A stretch of DNA of 64,000 nt from Erigeron canadensis (Eukaryota > Streptophyta > Magnoliopsida > Asterales > Asteraceae): NCBI RefSeq assembly GCF_010389155.1, contig NC_057766.1, forward strand, positions 33,117,516-33,181,515, read 5' to 3'. Shown in pieces: positions 1-12,600 of this stretch. The stretch's first letter is position 1. Each line of letters starts with the position of its first letter. The notes under the pieces were generated by a model, which was given only the letters and a program-made list of their open reading frames with translations, did no database searches and was not told where the DNA came from. Position numbers and translations under genes: made by a program.

Positions 1-2542
1 CATCTTCGTCGTCACAGCCATTTAGGTTTTTCTGGACGAGATCTCTGAAGATCGATGACTGAAATAGCAGTCCTAGTGCTGTTGGAGATGATTTTTTGCC
101 TGGACTAAACGGAAAGTTGGTTTCAAACATTTCTTGTTTCTGAGGTAAGCTTGCCTTTTCAATTGTAGAGTTACTATAATCCAGGAACGGTGCCTCTGAT
201 TCTTCTATATAACCAAAGTTATTAAAAGGTGTAACAGTTAGCTCTGGTTGTGTCTCTGGCTCTTGAAAGGCAGCTGGAGTTTGTGTTCCTGGTTTCAACC
301 ATCTGATGTAAGTACTCAAATCGAAATTGGTCACGGCGTTCACCCCTCTGTACTCAATTGCTGCTATATCATAAGCACGAGCCGCCTCTTCTTGGGTGCC
401 TGTACAACGATTTTAGTAATTCATATTTTCCATTTCATATTACAATTGGTCATGGGTGTTTTTCATTTATCATCCTTAGAGGTGGCAAGATGGGTGAATT
501 AGTTGGGTTGGGTAAAGGGAAAAAGCAGGTACTCTCTGAAATGGGTCATTGCTGTTATGGAAAAAAATAAACGGGTCAGGTTAGGTTGACCCATAAACAC
601 TAGTTTTCAACTTTTTTTATTACTATCTGATGCACCGAATAAAAAACTTTGTTTTACACCAATAATCCAATTATTTAAGTATATATCATCATCAGAGGTA
701 ATGTGAAGAGTGGGTCGGTCGTGTTGGGTATCAGGGAAAAAAGGTTACATGATGAAATGGAGTAGTATCAGTACAGATCAATACAAAGCGGATCCTGTTG
801 AGTTGACCAGCAAACACTTTTTTGCCAAATTTAAAACTTTCTATAGATGTTAAAATGAGATAACTTGTGATTATAAACATTAGTTTGGACAGTAATCTAA
901 ATATATAGATATCTAAAAGGGTTTTATTCATTAGGAACGAGCTTTTGGCAAGTTTTTAGGCGTCTGGCAGCCTGTTTGAGACCATACGTTACACAAATTG
1001 ATCCTTCTATGTAAGTGAACGAGTCAAAAGTTCCACCTCTAATCGTCGTTATAAATTACTTGTGATTTCAGTCTGCTTTGTTAACTTACCATAAGTTCCA
1101 AGGTAGAGATACTTGTTTCCAAAAACTCTTCCAATTCGGGCTTCCCATCTTCCGTTGTGGTGGTGCCTTGCCACACCACGATATTTTGAAACTCCTCTTG
1201 AAAATCCACTGCTCTTCCTGTAACAACCAACACAAACAAAATGCAAAAACTTGATTTTATAACTAGGGAGGATCTTTGTACAATTTTTATAATTGTAGAA
1301 AAACATACCTCCTTAGTGAGGCTAGATATTCTTCCTTTGTTACATTCTGCATTATTTCAATTTCTTTCTCATAATCAGATACCTTCACATACGTTAGAGG
1401 TTAATGAGCAAGTAGTTATTTCAAACTGATATGTTAACATTAAAATTGTTAAAGTTTAGTTCCCATACTGGAAAATTAGTGAAAGTTGATGATCCCCAGT
1501 ACTTGAGGGCAGCTAGATCATATGCTCTGGCTGCCGATTCTTCCTCGTCATAAGCTCCTGAGTCATGATCAAAATAAATATATGAACCTTATGATCTAAA
1601 ATAGAGGTTCCAAGATAGGCAGGTCGGGCGGGTTATGTAACGGGTCTAAATGGACCTGGGTTGAAATGAGCCAATTTTTACTTTTTAGTATAAGCTGAAA
1701 AACATGCTTTCCTGGGTTGACCCACATATTAGAGCTGGCAAGAGAGGCAGGCCAGGGGTTGGCCAACGGGTCAAAATATCTGGGTGGGTTGACCCGGCAC
1801 CACTTTTTCTCAATTTTTAGAGTATATAGTTAATAAGTTTTGATTACAGTAACTATATTATTACAAAAGTAATCTGTTTATAAATCTGCGAATAAAATGA
1901 TTTAGTAGGTTTTTTACAATTAGAGTTACAATTTTCAACCTGTTTGATAGTTTACAGTTTTAGCCAAAACATTGTATTTAACCGATTTGACCCGTATGAA
2001 ATAGAACACACATAATGTCGATCCATTTGTAAGTAAATGGGTCCAATAATCCAGCTTTAATCTAAATTACTAGTGACACTATTGCTGACGGCTTTGCAAA
2101 AAGAACTTACCAAGATAGACTGTTTGGTCCAAAGATATCATCCACGGTGCCGATGGAAGTAGGAAAAGGAAAAAACGAAGTTAGAAGATTTCTTCCACAA
2201 AAAAGAAATACAAGAAAATAAAGTCTGAAGAGCGTAAATGGAGTTACCTTGTTTTCCTTTCTTTTTCTGTGTAACGTTCCAGGAAAGTTTATCCCACAAA
2301 TGTGCTTCATATCTGCCTGTCCATCGATGTTTGCTTACACCACGAAACTTAGAACTTCTTTTCACAGTGGATGGTGACGCTTGGTCCGTCTGCTGACTTG
2401 TCTGCAACTGTTGACTTTTGCAATCCAATGTAAGATCTCTTCTACGCCTTTTCACACGCCTTGGTTCTGGGGCTTCATTTTCAACCATTTTAATAGACCG
2501 ACGTAGAGAATTCTCTTCAATCTTTACTGCAATTAATGCCAT
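1..2542 (-). CDS. WRINKLED-type AP2/ERF transcription factor (3' end cut by window)
   Basis: Exons read on the minus strand: 2542-2248, 2119-2111, 1557-1469, 1382-1309, 1217-1090 and 399-1 (continuing off the window). All borders are GT-AG and the phases agree, giving at least 331 codons. The protein has a basic N-terminus (RRVKRRRR), a first AP2 domain at about residues 62-130 ([13 protein letters not shown], then [22 protein letters not shown]) and a second at about 165-230 ([32 protein letters not shown]). The second exon is only 9 nt and encodes the V-Y-L core of domain 1, as in Arabidopsis WRI1. WRI proteins are nuclear activators; WRI1 drives glycolysis and fatty-acid synthesis genes, and WRI3/WRI4 supply fatty acids for cutin. 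The tail contains a conserved-looking [14 protein letters not shown] block. The paralogue (WRI1 versus WRI3/4) is not resolved. The start is the ATG at 2542; an inner ATG lies at 2488. Confidence 0.9.
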
Positions 2543-2647
2543 TATGCTTTCTTATATTTCTTCTATTAAGTTTTTAGGAGTGTTAGTTTTTGTTGATCCA
2601 GTGTGGACCCTGCAAGAATGCATGCTGCTACATGTATATGTGTGTGT

Positions 2648-2658
2648 TTATATATAAA
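2648..2658 (-). promoter_or_regulatory. TATA-like box of the AP2 gene
   Basis: On the minus strand the sequence reads TTTATATATAA about 105 bp upstream of the ATG at 2542. It is the only good TATA-like run close to the start, so transcription probably begins near 2620. This is inferred from position and sequence only. Confidence 0.4.
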
Positions 2659-2659
2659 A

Positions 2660-3714
2660 AGTGTTGCATTATTTGGGCGTGTTATGCTTTCGTCCAACAC
2701 GATGATTCCAATGAATTGATAGAGCTTTAGACAAAGTTTAGTTGTCACTACTCTGTTCTGGTCATGGAATCATCCTTTGGTTGTATTCTACGTTTCTGAT
2801 TTTACAACCAATCTGGCCTTTACTGTCAAGGGATATTTTAGTCATCTAGCAAACTATAGTGTTATACTGCATTTTTTAAAGAATGATAAAATGTCATGAA
2901 ATTTGCACTTGTGTCTCCCTTTGTGTGAAACTACCAAAAGATAATGAAAAATTGAAAAGGAGGGTCTCAGTTTTTGTGAGGTCTAAAGCTAACCTTTAAA
3001 ATGATGCATTTTCAGATAACGACTTAAAATTACGCAATACTAATTTATTTACTTATTCAAGTTCGTTGTTAGCTTCCAGCATTAAAAACATGAAGTATTG
3101 AGATGATGCGTTTCTTTGAACATACATGTAATGTATAAAAAATACGAGGTCACAAAGAATGTTAGAGCTTTATTAGCTTTAGCTCGTGTATACTGACAGT
3201 GTTCCTAGTAACTTTTACATGAACATTTTCCTACTATGTTAGAGTTTGCATCTCATGGTGTTCCTTTTCTTTGTCACTTTTATATAACAATAAATAATTA
3301 GTCACTGGTCCAGATTGCAACAGCATGAGAGCATCAGATACCTTAACTTCATGGAAATGTCCGTCTATTTAGTTGCAAGTTTTTATATTTTTAACTGTTT
3401 ACATAAGACCATAAGAGCTTTGTTTGTTTGTTTGTTTCGGACGGTTCAAACAATGGGATCAACAGATTACGTCTGTTTTCTGTTTAAAATAAAGCTTTCA
3501 ACAAAGACACCCATCATACTGATGCTTCTACTTGGATTTACTTGTTGGTTTTTCTTTCTTTAATATTTATACTTGTGTAGTTGTGTTCCCTTTTTTTGTG
3601 ATACAGCCATACAGGGATATGAAAATGCGCTTGTTGGAGTTTTCTTGCCCATGTTTTTGTAGTGGGCGTTGGGTAACTGGTTTACCCCACCCCCCTTTCA
3701 TTTATAGCGACATC
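2660..3714. other. Intergenic, no gene seen
   Basis: AT-rich sequence upstream of the AP2 gene. Open frames here are short, lack family signatures and overlap on both strands. Nothing repeated was recognised before the SINE at 3715. Confidence 0.5.
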
Positions 3715-3944
3715 TAAAGATAAAGCAAAAAGAAAGGAACTGCTCAGTGCCGTCTTTCGCGGGTTTTGAGCCCCAATACCTCAACGGTACCTAAGTAGAG
3801 AGGTTGTTTCCAGTTTCTACCTAAATGGTAGAAAAGGCCCTCCAACCTTTGCATGGGACGAGGATCAAACCCATGACCTCTGTCTCCAAAGGCAAAAATG
3901 TTTACCACTGATCCAGCCATGCTGCTTAAATTTAAAGATAAAGC
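3715..3944 (-). mobile_element. tRNA-derived SINE, copy 1, with 12-bp target duplication
   Basis: On the minus strand it starts with a tRNA-like head containing a box A match (TGGATCAGTGG) and a box B-like stretch (GGTTTGATCC), followed by an unrelated body and a T-rich 3' end. The body (3727-3932) is bracketed by the perfect direct repeat TAAAGATAAAGC at 3715-3726 and 3933-3944, as expected for LINE-mediated insertion. Two related copies lie at about 27.27 and 55.4 kb. The 69-codon open frame on this strand is the SINE body, not a gene. Confidence 0.8.
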
Positions 3945-4026
3945 CATAACCATAAAGGTTGGTTTATAGAATAATAACTTTAACCCAAATAGACATTATT
4001 TGGTTAGTTGGTCGAATTGTCATTTC

Positions 4027-4074
4027 TAAAATATTTGATTGCTTATTTTTTAAAATATTTGATTGCTTATTTTT
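4027..4074. repeat. Perfect 24-bp tandem duplication
   Basis: The 24-bp unit TAAAATATTTGATTGCTTAT+TTTT occurs twice head to tail (4027-4050 and 4051-4074) without mismatch. It is probably a replication-slippage duplication. Confidence 0.85.
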
Positions 4075-4241
4075 TAATTGTCAAGTATAATGTCATTACT
4101 TGAATTTCATTTATAAATTAAACATGAACCAAGGACATTCTTGAAGATTCGAGTGCCTAGGCAAGCATGACGCTTAGCGATTTCAAGCATATAAACCAAG
4201 TTTTTATAAACGTCAAAATGCAAAATTTAAAAACAGAAAAT

Positions 4242-4287
4242 GCAAAGAAACTAAAATCAGTAACGCAAAGAAACTAAAATCAGTAAC
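4242..4287. repeat. Perfect 23-bp tandem duplication
   Basis: A 23-bp unit beginning GCAAAGAAACTAAAATCAGT is repeated exactly at 4242-4264 and 4265-4287, followed by a partial third start (GCAAAAG). Confidence 0.85.
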
Positions 4288-4410
4288 GCAAAAGTAAGAT
4301 GTTGACTGATGTGATATTGTGGATGATTTGGGAGTCAGAGCCGAGTATAATTAAAACACTAACCTGCCAATTCAGCGACGGAGGGATACTGATTCACATA
4401 ATACTTTTTT

Positions 4411-5321
4411 GGAAAAATTGCATATATGTCATTGCTAAGTTAAAAAATATTATATTTATCCAATTAAATTTTGAAATATCATATATGTCATTTTTAATTT
4501 ATCAATATATCAAATATGTCATTATTAAGTAACAAAATATCATATATGTCATTCCTAATCTATGAATATATCAAATATGTCATTGTTAATTAATAAAAGA
4601 TCAAATATCTCCAAACAAATTTTAGTCAAAATTAAAACATTAAATATGTCATTGATTCAATATATCAAATATGTCATTGGCATATATCTCTGGTATAGAC
4701 AATTAAATTAGTTTAATCAAAATTAAAAATTTAAATTTTTTAAAATCATCAATGATAAATTTGAAATTCACGGTTACACCTTTTTTTTTCTTGTTTTTAT
4801 ATTCCGATCGATGTATTTTTTTTTTTTATCTAAGTGTGTAAATTTAATTCAATGTTATCGACATAAATAATTTGATTGATATTATTAAATACGTTATTCA
4901 ATTGAATCCATGATATATAATTAAGTGTTCTTGCAATCATGGTTTGTAAGTGACTCAACCATATTTGATGTTTTTATTTGTTTGTATGACATTTGATGTA
5001 GTAAAAACTCATGAACTAAAAAAAGGGATAAGTGCAAGTTTAAATTTTAATAATAAATTTAATTATTATTTTAATATTTAATTTAAGTTAATTGACTTGT
5101 TTGAACATATTTGATATATCATATTGATATGTTAGATATATTTTGAAAATAGTGATAGACATATATAATATCTATAATGAATTTGGGTATGATATTATTT
5201 TAGTTAAAATGGTATATTTGATATTTTAGAGTATTAAAAATGGCATACATGATATTTTAAAATTTAATTGGACAAATATGATATTTTGTAATTTAGTAAT
5301 GGCATATATGAAATTTTTCTC
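4411..5321. mobile_element. Non-autonomous DNA transposon with long AT-rich inverted repeats
   Basis: The first ~90 bp (GGAAAAATTGCATATATGTC...) match the reverse complement of the last ~90 bp at roughly 85% identity, including a shared CCAATTAAATTTT core. Inside each end there are further repeats of an ATATCATATATGTCATT-like unit. ACTTTTTT occurs just outside both ends (4403-4410 and 5322-5329), and a longer 14-bp direct repeat TTCACATAATACTT sits at 4393-4406 and 5348-5361. Long TIRs with subterminal repeats suggest a Mutator-like MITE. No coding capacity was found. Confidence 0.6.
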
Positions 5322-5449
5322 ACTTTTTTTTATCCTAACAACAATTTTTCACATAATACTTGATGCACGCATACTCTTTTGTATTATAATGTTAGATTTA
5401 AAGTGTTAATATCTTTCATCTCTTTAATCTATATCTAAATCTATATCTA

Positions 5450-5770
5450 TCTATAACATTTTATAAAACAAAGTGGCTTATTCTATTTTAAAAATTCAAG
5501 TAATTTAGTAATTTTATACCCAAAATACCCTTATAAATTCTCTTTATTCAGTAATTTTATACCCAAAATACCCTTATAAATTCTCTTTCTTTTTTGGCCT
5601 TTTAACAATAATGCAAAAATTGCATTATTAATCATTTATCTTTTAAAATATCTACATTAACCTTTTACATCAATTACATTTACAATAATAATATACACCA
5701 CTCGACGTCGCTTCCGCCACCACATCGTTGCCGCTACGATCACCGCCGTATTGCGTGAGTACCGGGCTAG
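5450..5770 (+). mobile_element. Mini-Helitron, non-autonomous
   Basis: Starts A|TCTATAACATTTTATAAAAC and ends GAGTACCGGGCTAG|T, fitting Helitron insertion between A and T with 5' TC and 3' CTAG. The 3' end matches that of a second copy in reverse at 26695 and a degenerate one at 47474. A 39-bp block is repeated with a 43-bp period at 5507-5588. There is no RepHel coding sequence. The terminal hairpin is weak, so the call rests on the ends and on the family resemblance. Confidence 0.5.
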
Positions 5771-6492
5771 TAGTTCAAAATTGAACTAGACTTTAAGCTC
5801 ACATCACATTTAAACTATTTAGAGATTATATACCTTAAGTTTTTATAATATTGTTTCTTACACCCTTACTCTTTACGGTTTGTCCTTACTTTTTTTTTTT
5901 TTACCGTTTTGACTAGAGGTCTTTTGGAAGCAATAGACCTTTTAGGTAGGGACAAGAGTTTCTACGTCGTATATCTCCCATAACACGACTGTAGGGATTG
6001 AGTCTTCTTGTTGTTGTCTTTTTTTCCTTATAAAAAATCGATATAAAAAAAATCGATATCAAGATTTTGCCTCTCCACAAAACTGCTCATACCAAATAAA
6101 TAATTTGCAGATTCGCAAAACAAAAAATGAAATAAAATCTAATCACATGTGACATTTGAACTAATGGGATATCCACCATTGATTTTTCATAAATTTTCTA
6201 CATTCTAAATACCTTTCCTTTTAAAAAAATTTCAACAAAAAATCCTTCACAAAATCTTTGTATCCGAAATAAATAAAATGTGGATTACAAAAACAAAAAC
6301 AAAGCCCATATACTATAACCACCGCCAAAGGCCCAAACCATTCCCTCCTACAAGCCCCTCCCATTTCATCAACCTCATCAATTCACCACCAAAATAAAAA
6401 GCGGCAAACTTAGAATAGAGCCACTTTGACACCACACCGCACTTGCTGTGCATCCCTCCCTCACTCAATCCAACCCCAACTTCCCTTTCCTA
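5771..6492. other. Intergenic, upstream of SSRP1
   Basis: AT-rich sequence without a supported reading frame. The last ~200 bp are richer in C (many CCC/ACC runs) and form the proximal promoter of SSRP1. Confidence 0.4.
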
Positions 6493-6500
6493 TTTCGCGC
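6493..6500 (+). promoter_or_regulatory. E2F-like site in the SSRP1 promoter
   Basis: TTTCGCGC fits the plant E2F consensus TTTSSCGC (S = C or G) and lies about 150 bp before the SSRP1 ATG. E2F sites are typical of S-phase chromatin genes, which fits a FACT subunit. Binding is not shown. Confidence 0.45.
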
Positions 6501-6524
6501 CATTCCCCAAACTCTACATATATT

Positions 6525-6552
<28 letters not shown>
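6525..6552. repeat. Run of 28 C in the SSRP1 5' region
   Basis: An uninterrupted C tract lies about 100 bp before the start codon, probably in the promoter or 5' leader. On the minus strand it is G28, able to form G-quadruplexes. The exact length may be an assembly artefact. Confidence 0.8.
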
Positions 6553-6555
<3 letters not shown>

Positions 6556-6648
6556 TCATTCTCCACTTAGATAGATAAATTACCTCAAAGAATTCTCGAC
6601 AAATCAAAAAACCCTAACTTTTTCTCTCAAATTAGCTCCGCATTTGCG

Positions 6649-9600
6649 ATGGCGGACGGCCATATGTTCAACAACATCTCTCTCGTCGGCCGTGGCGGCA
6701 ATGTAAGTTTTATTCTCTTCATCTTTATTTTTTTCTGCCGATTTTGCTTTTAGTTTGTTTAAAACCCTAACCCTACCTTATTGCGTAACATTTACGAATT
6801 TGTACGGCATATATATATATTATATATATATATATAAAAATTCATGTGCTTTTATGTTTATCGTATCTTGCATTTACTTTTTCAGAATCAAGTTCTTTTT
6901 TTTTCTGTCGATTTTACTGTATTATCTTCATAATTCTAACCCTAGCTTGCTGCAAACAGTCAAAAATTTGTACGGCTCGCAAATATTTGTTTTGGTACAA
7001 CAATTAAAAAAAATATAAAAAATGTTATTTTTTTGTATTTTTTTTAGGGTTTATTTTGTATTGTGCTTGAATTTTGGTTTTTTGTTGATTTTGTATTCTA
7101 AATCACAAAAATACCTTTATATGTTTAAAATTTTTATTTTTTTTGCATTAAATAATACGTATCGATTTTTATCTTTCGTGATGATGATACTCTACTATGT
7201 CCAGAATCCTAAATCTAGATTACTGCAAATAGTCACAAACATTACTTTGCATAAATTTGTGAGATGTTGTAGTGTAAATACCGGAAGTTTTCTTGAGTTT
7301 TGGTTTATTGTTTCCGGTCAATTGTTAAGATCATAAAGTTATATATGATATATTGAAACAGAATTACGCCTCCCTGGCTGTTTTTCAGAATATCATCTTT
7401 GTTTAGAATATCTAAGCACGTTCTGAGGTTTTCTTTTGAAAGGTTATTTAGGTTAATTACTTCTAGGAAGTTCAGTTTTTATGTTTGGTCTGGTATGTGT
7501 TGAATTTCTAAGCAAGAAATGTTGTGCATTCACTTGGGAAATGCAGAATCCAGGGCAACTAAGGGTTCATTCACGGGGACTGCTGTGGAAGAAACAAGGT
7601 GGTGGCAAGGCTGTGGAAGTAGATAAGTCGGATATCGTGAACATTACTTGGATGAAGGTGCCACGGAGCAATCAGCTTAGTGTGCTGATTAAGGATGGGC
7701 TCAAGTATAAGTTTGTTGGTTTTCGTGTTCAGGTTTGTTTCTTCACTTTGTGTGTATCGTATGATAACTAGGCTGAATTTCATGTCCTTATGTTGTTCAT
7801 ATATTACATCTTTGTAAAGAGTATATATCTATATCATGAACATCTGTTGCTGTTATAAGAACCTATGACATTGTAAAGTTTTGCAACTTCTTTTGAGTCT
7901 TCATTTTCTACGTGTGAACTTGTGATATATCGTAAGATGTAGTTTATGCTGTTGATGGACCTGAAACATCTGAGGTCTTAAAAAATTTCACGGATGTGAT
8001 CAATATACGTGTACGTGGCCCTTTATATCAAGTAATTCAATAAGTCATGATATAATTTTAAATTGAACTATTCCTACAAAATTTTATATACATCAATACA
8101 GATTACTATTTAAGTTTTGAAAAAGACATAATTCTCCTATATTCTCTTAATGAGGGTTGGACTCATTGTAGTACTCAACCAGGATTTTAAACGATCATTG
8201 CATCTACTTCTATTGTTTCTAGAAAATCAAACACCTTGTTTGCTGTCTAATTCCTTTTGTTTCTTGGAGATATGCATGTCACGGATCTCTTTGTAAGTCA
8301 TAATAGTCAATTCCTCTCTTATTTTTTTTAACTCTGCTTGCAGGATGTGGCCAGCCTGACCAATTTTTTCCAGAACTCGTGTAATATAGCACCGGAAGAG
8401 AAGCAGCTTTCAGTTAGTGGAAAGAACTGGGGAGAATTAGATATAAATGGTTAGTTACCTTTTTTGCTGGTAATAGTTAATAGTGCTTGGATTGGTATCA
8501 CCAGAATGCAGATTGTGTTTTATAGTAATATGGTTGAATTCTTGATATAATTTAAAAGATAGTATCTGTACAGTGAAATGAATTTGGTTGTCTTTCTGTT
8601 TTGTTTTTTGCTTTTGCACCTAAAATATCAAACCGAATGTTTCATTAAGGTGCAATGCTGTTGCCAAAAAAGCAGCTCACGTGTCTTTGACTGTTCTTTT
8701 TTCTCGATCTCCTTTAGATCTTGTCATATGGATGAGCAGATTTGCATTAAACGTTCATGTTGTCTTGTTATTTATTACACGGTTGTTGATCCACCATTTA
8801 CCTTTTTCTTAAAAGTTTTACATGTTCTTGTTGGATTTTCCTCAGGTAATATGCTTTCTTTTCTTGTTGGTGGGAAGCAATCTTTCGAAGTGTCTTTGGC
8901 TGACGTGTCCCAGACACAGCTACAAGCAAAGACTGATGTCATCTTGGAGTTCCATGTGGATGACACAACTGGTGCAAATGAGGTCTAACTTTTGTCTTTT
9001 TGACTATCCAGTACATGTTATAAGCAATGCATGTGTTTTTAAGTGTCGAAACCATGTATTGCTTTCTAGTGTTAGGCTCGAAGTCTCTTAATTTTCTGAA
9101 ACTTAAGGTGCCTGTGAAGTTCTAAGCTTTCAGGGTCTTATTGTTGAATCTTTTTATTGTTAATGCAGAAAGATTCTTTGATGGAATTGACCTTCTATGT
9201 TCCCAATTCAAACCCTCAGTTTGTTGGGGATGAAAATCGCTCTCCTGCAGAGGTAAGTTGTCTGATTCTATGCAATGATGTGTTTGCACGTATGTTATGC
9301 TTTCTTTTTTTTTTTGATATCTTCATTATGTTGAATCAGGTTTTCCGAGAAAAAATAATGTCAATGGCAGATGTCGGGACCGGAGGTGAGGGACCTGTTG
9401 TCACTTTTGAGAGCATTCAAACACTTACTCCAAGGTACAGCCTCTGTTCCTCGTACCAGTAGCTGTTTTTCATTGTTTTTAGATGGTATGGATTACATAT
9501 AGATTCTTACTGTAGGGGCCGTTCTGTTTTTGAACTTCATCTTTCGTTTTTGCGGCTTCATGGCTCGGTTGGTGATTTCAAAATCCAATACAGCAGCATA

Positions 9601-12600
9601 GTTCGTGTTTTTGTTTTACCCAAGGTATTTTGATCTCCCTTCACTGCTTCAGAGCTTTACCACATAGCTAATGGAAATCACATACTGAAAAATGTCTTGA
9701 ATCCTTTTTTGCTTATGCAGGCCCAGCCTCATACCTTCGTTGTTATTACTTTGGACCCTCCTATCCGAAAAGGGAATACTATGTACCCACATATTGTGAC
9801 ACAGGTATCATATCTGCACCGTTTTCTGCCTAGTGTTTTTACAAGCTTGATTCTACATAGAACTTATATTTGATGCAATACCTTTTGTTTTGGTGCAGTT
9901 TGATACTGATAATGTTGTGGAGAGTACATTGGTGATGAATGAGGACTTGTTTGCTACCAAATACAAAGACAAGTTAGAACCGTCATATAAGGTAATCATG
10001 CTAACAGCTCTTATACTTTTGGGTATGGTTGATCACTAATGTAGAAGTAGCTCTGCTAGTTTTCACAGCATATATCCGAAAGGTTTTACATCTAATTAGT
10101 TTGTCTAAAGGAAAAATGCTACACTCCCTAAAAATTTGCAAAAAGTTGTATTCAAAATAATGTGGGCCAAATCAAATGAAGAGGGAAAAACAATATAATG
10201 TTATTGGTCCACATCACGCACTACATGGTTTTGTATAATATCTTATTAACCATTTGAGTCCTAGAAATTTCCTTCATTAATACATGCGGGCTTAAAAGGA
10301 ATCACGTGGAATATGTCAGGCAGGTCAAACTGGTCACAAGTCTCCCAAAGCGTGTTTATAACATAATGTTATCTTTTACATGTTACCCAACCTGTACGAT
10401 TCAATAACGGCTGTTGCCACCTTTTTTTCTTGTATTATTATTGCTAGCAAGTATGCTTTTGATTGACTTAATGGACTTCAAATTACCAGGGTCTTACTCA
10501 TGAAGTCTTCACAATGATATTGCGCGGGTTATCTGGCACGAAGCTCACTAGACCCGGTAAATTTCGTAGCTTTCATGATGGATATGCTGTGAAGTCCTCA
10601 CTAAAAGCTGAAGATGGCGTTCTGTATCCTCTGGAGAAGAGCTTTTTCTTCCTACCAAAGCCTCCCACACTTATTCTTCATGATGAGGTATAATGTCAAT
10701 TTAGTTGGTCTGTTAGATGAATTCAGTTGCTCTAGAAGAATCTGTGTTGATTTATTTGCTTTGTATAGATTGAGTATGTAGAGTTTGAAAGGCATTCTGC
10801 TGGTGGAGCAAACATGCAGTACTTTGATTTTCTTATCAAGCTAAAGACAGAGCAAGAACATCTTTTCCGTAACATTCAGAGAAGTGAATATCATAATTTG
10901 TATGCTTTTATAAGGTGGGTACAATTTTTGTTTAGTTTTAAGGCTGTTATCATGGATTACTAATAATGTTGTTCTTGCATCATTGCAGGTCAAAGCCTAC
11001 TATAAGAATCATGAATTTGGGAGGCGCTGCCCAAGCTCCAGACGGTGTTGCGGCTGTTCTGCAGGATGAAGAGGATGACGCTGTTGACCCTCATCTTGAG
11101 CGAATTAGAAATGCAGCTGGCGAAGAAGATAGTGATGAGGAGGTAAGTCCCTTTTACTTTCTCCTTCTACTCTGATCTGTTGGGTGGTAAAGTTTGTTTA
11201 GGGTATAATGTTATGTTAGTAGTTTATCGAGATGACTAACTGATTGGGTTGAGTAATGGGTTAAAATGTGTTTTGACTTTTGGATGAAACTTTTAAAAAC
11301 ACGTATTTAGATATTGAATATAATTTGAGGTTTTACTTCTATGCAATTCAATGACCATCTACTATGTTTTTTTCTTAACTTATCTGACCTGTTTTTTTTA
11401 ATTAGTCAAGTTATTTTATTGATCTATTCTTCTATTTTTTTGATTACTTAATATTAAAACGTAAGCTGAATGTTTCATTGAGAAAAAAATGGGTCGTATC
11501 GCTGCTAGTAGATAGTTGGGTCATGTACTTCTTCTATAGAGTGTCTTCTTTGTTCCTTGACTTCATTTTGAATTATGTTGATGTTAGGATGAGGATTTTG
11601 TTGCTGACAAGGATGATGACGGCTCCCCCAGTGATGATTCTGGGGATGATGACTCGAATGGTAGTGGTAGTGGAAGTGAAAAGGAGGTAATTGAGAAATT
11701 TGTGTGTGGGTGTGTTTATGTATATATGTATATTTTGTCTTTCTTACACTGCAAATCAGAATCATTCTTAGACCACGTAACCATTAATAGCAGAGAGTTC
11801 CCAAGAAAGAATCCAAGAAAAAACCTACTGTTTCTAAAGTCTCTTCAAGTAAGAAGAGAAATAATGATGAAGGGCCTTCACAGAGTAAGAAACAGAAGAA
11901 GAAAAAGGATCCAAATGCACCCAAGAAAGCACTGAGTGGTTTCATGTTCTTCTCTCAGCTTGAACGAGAGGTTGGTTATAGCTTTCTGTTATATTTGCTG
12001 TTATCAGTTATTTGGAAAATGATAGGCAAACCCTTCACGCTTATTTTGTAATTTGCGTCATCTTTCTGGTTGATTAAATTCTCTTAACATGCTGTAAAAA
12101 AATTGGGCACGTTTCATAAAAACCAATGTATGCTGTTTTTGCGGACTACTTCTTATCTTCTGCAACTTCTGGTTGTTTATGCCAAATGTCATCATCATGT
12201 TATTCGGTTGATCATTAGGTTGATCTATTAGGTTGATAAATCATTTTCCTTTACGAGCAAAAATATTTAGGGGCTTATCTGCAAAAATGAGAGTATATTT
12301 GGGTGTTTTAAAATATGTGCCACATTGTATACATTATTACACATCTTATTATAGTTCAATTTGATACATTGGTGTACATATGGATTCAGATTTCACACTC
12401 ATTAACGTTACCATGATAATATGGAGTGATATGTTGATGACTTTTTATCTATTCAGAATATTAGGAAGGAAATCCCTGGAATTTCATTCAAGGACATTGC
12501 GAGGGTTCTTGGAGAGCGATGGAACAAAATGACAGGTTAGTAAGCCGCTACAGAGTTGACATTTTGTGATGTATATTGACAGATAACATTAGAATTTTTA

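Noticed and set aside
11478..11935. Frames overlapping SSRP1 exons 13-14 in other phases
   Set aside because: They read the acidic and Lys-rich coding repeats of SSRP1 out of frame and cross its splice borders.
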